DNA from: Ovis canadensis
Taxonomy: Eukaryota; Chordata; Mammalia; Artiodactyla; Bovidae
Assembly: GCF_042477335.2 (NCBI RefSeq)
Contig: NC_091247.1
Span: 10,777,501-10,841,500, forward strand
Length of the DNA stretch: 64,000 nt
Direction of reading: 5' to 3'
Below are positions 38,601 through 47,600 of the stretch, piece after piece (positions within the stretch are counted from its first letter, which is position 1; the number at the start of each line of letters is the position of its first letter). The position numbers and the translations under genes are program-made. The notes beneath the pieces were generated by a model. The model was given only the letters and a program-made list of their open reading frames with translations, had not been told where the DNA came from and searched no databases.

Positions 38601-41600
38601 AGCTTTTAGATCTTAGGAGGAGTTAGAAAGCATACAACCTTCAGAATAAGAAAAAACAAACCAAAACAAAACAGAGGAATTATGGTACTGTCATAAAACT
38701 GAGATTGTGTGGCTGCCAAGTCAAATGCTAGCACAAATAATCAGAAAGGAGTCCTAAGACTGAGGAACTTGCCTTAGTAACACAAGAAATTAATGATTCA
38801 CTTACATCATTCACATTTCTTGGTCATGGTGTCAAACTGTACTTTCTAGGACAGGAAAGGATCTGGTGGAAAGTCAATTTCTTTGACAGAAGCTTTCCAA
38901 ATTCTCACTGTATTTTATTTAAAATAGATGCCATCACTGAAAAATTGAGAGGTCAGGGTTCTGAAATTGATTTCCATCTGTCAAACCATAGCTACATCAA
39001 CCACAACAATTACTGAATGTTAACTATGAGCCAGACGTGAGTTAATTCTTGCCAAACCTAACAAGATAGAAATTATTACTGTCCCAGAATAACAAAGACC
39101 AACTGTTGTACAAGCAAACCTATCGTTGACAAGTAAACCTAACCAGGCAAGAGCTGACTGTTACATGAAAACAAACTGCATATTTAAACAATTAGATACA
39201 ATCGTTTGTTTTTTTTACTTGCCCATCAAATTAGCAGTGCTTAAAAATGATAAATTCAGTGCCGGTCAGGAGTGAAACAAGAACTATTAAACACAATTGG
39301 AGAGAGGATAAGTTGAAAAAAATCCTTCTGGAGATGGAGTTCCCTGGTGGCCTAGTGGTTAGGATTCTGAGCTTTCACTCTATGGGCCTGGGTTCAATCC
39401 TGGGTCAGGGGATTGAGATTGCACAAACTGTGCAATGTGGCCGAAAAGGAAAATTAAAAAAAGTCGTCCTGGAGAACAATTTGATAGCATGTACTAAAAG
39501 CCTTAAAGTAAAAAAAAAAAAGCTTAAGTCCAGGGTTTTATCTAGTTCTTTCATTTCTGGGCATGAATTCTAAGGCAATAATTTGAAATACATTTTCAAC
39601 GACTTCTGAACAAAGATATTCACTACTTTGTTATTTATAATGATAAAAATCTGAAGACAACCTACATGTTAAAAAAAAACAGAGGAATTATGGTATTATC
39701 ATAAAATTGAGTGTTATACAGCCATTAAAAATGATTTTAGCAAAGCTTTGCTGATAGGGAATGACTTCTGTGCTAATTATGAAATTAAAAAGACACAACA
39801 GTGTAATGGTGAAATACAAAGATTTCAGGTTTACAAAAATGCAGAGAAAAGACAGAAAGGAAGTACACAGAACTGTTATTAATAGCCTTAATATCATAGG
39901 ATTGTGGCTGGCTTTTGTCCATTTATTTACACTTTTTAGATGTTTTTCAATGCATATTGAAAAATTTACATAGAACAAAACAACAAAAAAGTGTTTCTAA
40001 CTGACAGAAAGTCAGGTCCACCCCCATGGGTGGTTCAGCAACATCCTTGCAGCAGTGATGTCCCCAAACTGCTTCCTCTGTGACAAAACTGCCAATGAGA
40101 TGAGTCAGGAACTTTGTACTTTTTGGCTAAAAGAAACATACTAAGAGGATCTTGATCAGGGTTTCTTAACTTTGGCACTATTGACATTCTAGACCAGATA
40201 ATTCTTTACTGTGAGAGGCTGCCCTATGCATTATAGCAGGGGTCCTCAACCTCCAGGATCTAATGCCTGATGATCTGAGGGGGAGCCGATATAATAATAG
40301 ACATAAAGTAATAATAAATGTAACGAGTTTGAATCATCCCCAAACCATGACCCCACCCCGCTCCCACCCCTGTCCATGGAAAATTTATCTTCCACGAAAC
40401 TGGTCCCTGGTACCAAAAAGGTTGGGGACCACTGCATTACAGGATGTATGGTAGCATCTCTGGCCTTCACCCATTAGATGCCCTGCCCCAAGGTGCAACA
40501 TGCCAACTGTCCCCTGGGGGGCACAATCATCCCCATTTGAGACCTCTGATAGAGGTGACTTGGATTCTAGCCTGCTCAAGGCTCTGATTCCCTGATCACT
40601 TGAGGAAAGTCACTCCCCATCGCTAGACCAGGTGGCCCACTTGGCATAACTGTTTTCTGAAGTCTCTTTCAGCTTTGACTTTTCAGAAGTTGATAATTTG
40701 TGCAACTTAGGAGGAAAACGAAGTATCATTTATGATTTTCAGATTCGATTAGAAGTGGAAATGTCTATTTTTCTATGAGGTTAGCAAAGGTTAAATGGAT
40801 TAGTCAGTAAAATCCAAACGGGACTTTGGTACAGGAATTGAAATTGGATTTACTTATTCATTTTGGTAAATACAATAACCATCAGCTACTTACCAGGATT
40901 CAGAACTTGCAGGCAGTTTCGATTTCCTGACTGGTCGGCCCCTCCAAACACCCAGATGCTGTGAGGTGTGCAGGAGGGAGTGAAGCTGGTGTGCTCATAC
41001 CGGGGCAGGAGGCCCTCTGAGGTGGCTAAATCCCACTGGTGTGTTCCTAGAAAACATTTTATCCAGTTCCTAGATTGGGGCTGCCAGTGGTTGATAGTGG
41101 CTGACAAACTTGGGGGAGGGTGAAAAAGGAAAAAGGGGTTAAAAGTATAAGTGAACAACTAGCAGATCACTTAAAGAGACTGTGGTCAACCTCCAGAACA
41201 TTTTACATCGGACATTTTGGGGGCTATCAGCCTGTCCATAAACCGTCTTCTATGGGACCTGCCCTACCTCCCCATCCCAGGGATAGATCCCAGGAGACTG
41301 GGTTATACTACACCTTGACTTCCTAGCTTTAGCTGATAGGGTCAGAGGTAGTCATCGGACCCAAGATGAGCCCATCAGAGCCTCTCCCCCAAGAATTTGG
41401 AATTCAAGTAGATTTCTGGGTTTGGGTGCCCATCTTCTACCACATGTGGAGAAGCAGAGAAAGCCACAGTGTGGGGAAGAGAAGAATGAAACATCTACAT
41501 CAAGGAGCAGATCCCCCCAAAGACTCCCCTGGTGTCCAACGACTGGGACTCTGAGCTCCCAAAGCAGGAGGCCTGGGTTCGATCCCTGGTTGGGGAACTA

Positions 41601-44600
41601 GATCCTACATGCCACCGCTAAGAATGCGCATGCCTCAACTAAGACCCGGTTCAATCAAATTGAAAAACAAACAAACATATTTCCCCCATCTTCCTGCAGA
41701 GAGTAAGGGAGAAAACAGGCAGTTTTTGACAGCTTTCTAAGTCCTGCCTCCACTCTCTCCTGAGGCTAGGCCAAATTCCCTGCCCAGGGATTCTCTCTCT
41801 CTAGGGTTTTTAATTTTTTTTTGGTTGGTGAAGAGAGTTTCTATTACCTCTAGGTAAAGGACTTCTGGCTAAAACAATTCCACAGACTATTAATACCTGA
41901 CTTCTTAGTGATTTTAATTAGTAAACCACTCACATAGGGCCTTCACAGGCATTGTCTTGTTAGATCATTACAAGTGCCAAGTGAAGTGAGTTATTATGGG
42001 ACACTGAACCCCAGATGCTTTAGGTGGTTTAGCCAGAGTCACAAAAGTAGTAACAAGTCACAACAGAATTGTAACTGTACTAAATGGTAAACTTCTTGAG
42101 AGATGAAAGAGATTTATCTTTGAAATCCTACTACAGTGTGTAGAAATTCAAATCCCTACAGAGGATTGGAAGAAATTGTGGTGAATGAGAGCCCCACTGA
42201 TAGATAGGTGGCAAGTCAGTTGCAAAAAATTGTCACCATGCAGACATCCAGGCCTATTGATGTCAGATCTTCCAAGACTAAAACAGAGGCCAAACAACTT
42301 CAAGTTTTACAAGTAGACTCCTGCACATGTGGTTGATACACAACGAAGATCAAAACAATAACAGCCATGTTACATGAACCTAATAAAACACGTTAACAAC
42401 ACATTTTGAACTGTGGTTCTGAAGAAGACTCTTGAGAGTCCCTTGGATAGCAAGCAGATCAAACCAGTCAATCCTAAAGGAAATCAACCCTGAATATTCA
42501 TTAGAAGGACTGATGCTGAAGCTGAAGCTCCAGTACTTTGGTCCCAAAGAGCTGACTCACTGGAAAAGACCCTAATGCTGGGAAAGACTGAGGGCAGGAA
42601 GAGAAGGAGATGACAGAGGATGAGATGGTTGGACAGCATCATCAACTCAACAGACATGAGACTTAACAAACTCTGGGAGATAGTGAAGGAGAGGGAAGCC
42701 TGGTGTGCTGCAGTCCATGGGGTCACAAAGAGTTGGAGACAACTTAGCAACTGAACAACAACACACCAGTTTTCGTTTGCCATTATGTAGTACATAGTAG
42801 TCACTCGTTAGTTCATTCATTCATTCAAATACTTATAAAGCACCTACTCTGTGCCAGGTGCTATGATAATGGCTGGGGATGCAATGAGAAGTAGTATAAC
42901 CATGTTGAGAGTTCTCTGATGGCCTAGAGGTTAGGATTCGACGCTTTCACTGCTGTGAGCCAGGTTCAATAAGCTGCATGGCAGGGCAAAAAAAAAGAAA
43001 AAAATATATTTATAACCATGTTCTCTGTTTCCAAGGAGCTTATACTTTGGTAGGGAAGATAAACAAGAAAACAACCCCATGTGAACAGAGTTGTGAAGAG
43101 GGATAAAGATGGGAAAGTACAGGATGCTATGGAAACACAGAGAGTGACTGTGTCATTGTTATTTACGTCAGGAAATATATATTTGGCCTTCATCTGTTCT
43201 AGCAAAGAGCTCTGAAAACCTTTGTGATGACCTAAGTAATAAGACTGGTAAGTGTCTTTTGTTATTGATAACAAACCCCCTGTTAACCACACCTGAGTTT
43301 ATGGGGTTTTTTTGGCCACACAATGAGGCATGTGAAATCTTATTTCTCGTACCACAGATCCAATCCACTCCCCCTACACTGGAAGTACAAAGTCTTAACC
43401 ACTGGATCACCAGGGAAGTCCCTGAGTTTATGTTAATAAGGTGACTTTTGGAAAGCCCCTAAAGATGGGGGCTGGTTGCCAGGGAAGAAAACGTGAGACT
43501 ACAAGGTTGAATTTTCAGCCACAGACAACCCCACCCCCAGCTCTGAGGAGAGGAGAGAGATGGAGGTTGACAATCAACCAATGGCCATAATGTAATCAAT
43601 TACTCCTCCAGAAAAAAGGCAGAGTTCAGAGAGTTTCCTGGTTGGTGAATACATGGAAGTGTTAAGGTAAGGCACCTGGATGGGGCACAGGAGTGCCTTT
43701 CCCCACATACTTTGCTCTAAGCATCTCTTCTGTCTGGCTGTTTTCCTGAGCTTGACGGCCTCTTGAGGAAATAAACCGGAAACTAATGGAAGCTGAGGAG
43801 GGTGTCAGGGGACCCTCCCATTTAAAGGGGTTGGTCAGAACCACCGGTGGCCTTGTGACTGGCATCTGAAGGGGAGCAGGGAGAGTCTTGCGGGTCTGAG
43901 CCCTTCACCTGTGGGCTTGGAGTCTAACTCCTGGTAGAACTGAGCTGAGTCGTAGGACATCCAGCTGGTGTTGCAGAATTATCTGCTGTGGGGAAAAAAT
44001 CCCCACACATTTGTCAGTCAGCAGGGAAGTACTGAAGATGTGTCAAGAGGCGGCACAGGAATAGAGACGAAATACAGAAGAGTCAATCCTTTTCAGTGGC
44101 AGTACCTAAACTAGTCCAGATGTACCAGGGCAAGCTTCCTAATGAAGGGACTTTTCTTTTATTCATTTTTGTTTATGGAAAGTAGTCAGATGACAAGGAA
44201 AAGTCTTCCAAGCAGATGAAACAATATATGCAAAGGCTTGGAGACCAAAAGAGTTCAAGGAACCAAAGGATATTCAGTGGAGCATATGTGGGTATGTGGG
44301 TTCCAGAGGGCCAGGAGATGAAGTTGGGGAAGGCTTGAAACCGGGGAGTGACATAGTCATACTTATATTTTATAAAATACTCACCTGAGTATCGAAAATG
44401 CACAGTACAGGGGGTAAGTTTGGAAGCAGGCAGATCAGTAAGAACGTTGTTTCAAGAGTGTAGCTGAGAGATACTGTGGCTTGGACCACAGTAGTAGCAA
44501 TGTAAATGGAAAGACATGGATGAAAATAGAGATATTTAGGATTTGGTGATGTGGATGTAAGAGGTGAAGGAATCAGTGTCTCCTAGAGAAACATCTGATA

Positions 44601-47600
44601 AATGAGTGGCTGTCTATCCAGGGCTCCAAATGGACTCTTTTCCCCAAATCAAGGGGGGCTTAGTTTGGTGGATATATTCCTGGAGTCTGTGGAGTCTTTA
44701 GGGACTTCTCAGTGAACTAAATGGACTGGAATGGGTGAATTCAACTCAGATGACCATTATATCTACTACTGTGGGCAAGAATTCCTTAAAAGCAATGGAG
44801 AAGCCCTCATAGTCAACAAAAGAGTCCGAAATGCAGTACTTGGATGTGATCTCAAAAACAACACAATCATCTCTGTTCATTTTCAAGGCAAACCTATTCA
44901 ATATCACAGTAAGCTAAGTCTATCCCCCAACCAGTAATGCCGAAGAAGCTGATGTTGTATGGTTTTATGAAGATCTACAAGATCTTCTAGAACTAACACC
45001 CAAAAAAGATGTCCTTTTCATTACAGGGGACTGGAATGCAAAAGTAGGAAGTCAAGAGATACATGGAGTAACAGGTAAATTTGGCCTTGGAGTACAAAAT
45101 AAAGGAGGGCAAAGGCTAACAGAGTTCTGCCAAGAGAACACACTGGTCATAGCAAACACTCTCTTCCAACAACACAAGAGAAGACTCTACACATGGACAT
45201 CACCAGATGGTCAACACCGAAATCAGACTGATTATATTCTTTGCAGCCAAAGATGGAGAAGCTCTATACAGTCAGCAAAAACAAGACCAGGAGCTGACTG
45301 TGGCTCAGATCATGAACTCCTTATTACCAAAGTCAGACTTAAATTGAAGAAAGTGGGGAAAACTGCTAGACCACTCAGGTATGACCTAAATCAAATCCCT
45401 TATGATCATATAGTAGAAGTGAGAAATAGATTCAGGGGATTAGATCTGATAGAAAGAGTGCCTGAAGAACTGTGGACAGGGGTTCATGACACTGTATAGG
45501 AGGCAGTGATCAAGACCATCCCGAAGAAAAAGAAATGCAAAAAGGTAAAATGGTTGTCTGAGGAGGCCTTACCAATAGCTGAGAAAAGAAGAGAAGATAA
45601 GGCAAAGGAGAAAAGGAAAGAGACACCCATCTGAATGCAGAGTTCAAAAGAATAGCGAGGAGAAATAAGAAAGCCTTCCTCAGCTATCAATGCAAAGAAA
45701 TAGAGGAAAACAACAGAATGAGAAAGACTAGAGATCTCTTCAAGAAAATTAGAGATACCAAGGAAACATTCCATGTAAAGATGGGCACAATAAAGGACAG
45801 AAATGGTATGGACCTAACAGAAGCAGAAGATATTAAGAAAAGTTGGCAACAATATACAGAAGAACTATACAAAAAAGATCTTCATGACCCAAATAACCAT
45901 GATGGTGTGATCACTCATCTAGAGCCAGACATCCTGGAATGGGACATAAAGTGGGTCTTAGGAAGCATCACTATGAACAAAGCCAGTGGACGGAAGTGAT
46001 AGAATTCCAGCTGAGCTATTTCAAATCCTGGAAGATGATGCTGTGAAAGTGATGCACTCAATATGCCAGCACATTTGGAAAACTCGGCAGTGGCCACAGG
46101 ACTGGAAAAGGTCAGTGTTCATTCCAATTCCAAAAAAAGGCAATGCCAAAGAATGCTCAAACTACCACACAATTGCACTCATCTCACATGCTAGTAAAGT
46201 AATGCTCAAAATTCTCCAATCCAGGCTTCAACAGTATGTGAACCCTGAACTTCCAGATGTTCAAGCTGGATTTCAGAAAAGGCAGAGGAACCAGAGATCA
46301 AATTGCCAACATCCGCTGGATCATGGAAAAAGCAAGAGAGTTCCAGAAAAACATCTACTTCATCTTTATTGACTATACCAAAGCCTTTGACTGTGTGGAT
46401 CACAATAAACTGTGGAAAATTCTGAAAGAGATGGGAATACCAGACCACCTGATCTGCCTCTTGAGAAATCTGTATGCTGGTCAAGAAGGAACAGTTAGAA
46501 CTAGACATGGATTAACAGACTGGTTTCAAATAGGGAAAGGAGTACGTCAAGGCTGTATACTATCACACTGATTATTTAACTTACATGCAGAGTATATCAT
46601 GCAAAATGCCGGGCGGGATGAAGCACAAGCTGGATTCAAGATTGCCTAGAGAAATATCAATAACCTTGGATATGCAGATGAAACCACCCTTATGGCAGAA
46701 AGCAAAGAAGAATTAAAGAGCCTCCTAATGAAAGTGAAAGAGGAGAGTCAAAAAGCTGGCTTAAAACTCAGCATTCAAAAAATGACGATCATGGCATCTG
46801 GTCCCATCACTTCATGGCGGATAGACGGGGAAACAATGGAAACAGTGAGAGACTTTATTTTGGGGGGCTCCAAAATCACTGCAGATGGTGACTGCAGCCA
46901 TGAAATTAAAAGATGCTTGCACCTTGGAAGAAAAGCTATGACCAACCTAGGCAGGATACTAAAACGCAGAAACATTACTTTGCCAGCAAAGGTCTGTCTA
47001 GTTAAAGCTATGATTTTTCCAGTAGTCATGTATGGATGTCAGAGTTGGACCAGAAAGAAAGCTGAGCGCTGAAGAATTGATGCTTTTGAATTGTGGTGTT
47101 GGAGAAGACTCTTGAGAGTCCCTTGAATTTCAAGGAGATCAAACCCGTCAATCCTAAAGGAAATCAGTCCTGAATATTCATTGGAAGGACTGATGCTGAA
47201 GCTGAAACTCCAATACTTTGGCTACCTGATGCAAATAACTGACTCATTTGAAAAGACCTTGATGCTGGGAAAGACTGAAGATAGGAGGAGAAGGGGATGA
47301 CAGAGGATGAGATGGTTGGATGGCATCACCAACTTGATAGACATGAGTTTAAGTAAGCTCCAGGAGCTCACACATAGCAATTTCCCACTGGTTACCTATT
47401 TTATATATGGTAATGTATATGTTTGAACTAATATTCTTAGGAATGATCATGGCCAGCAGCACAAAGCCCTGCTCTCTAGCCAAAGGGCACTTGCTCTGTA
47501 GCTTCTGGTCTCTTTTTTTTTTTTTTTAAACCATGCCACATGGCAAGGTATCCTTGTTCTCCAACCAGGGATCAAATACATGTTCCCTACAGTGGAAACT

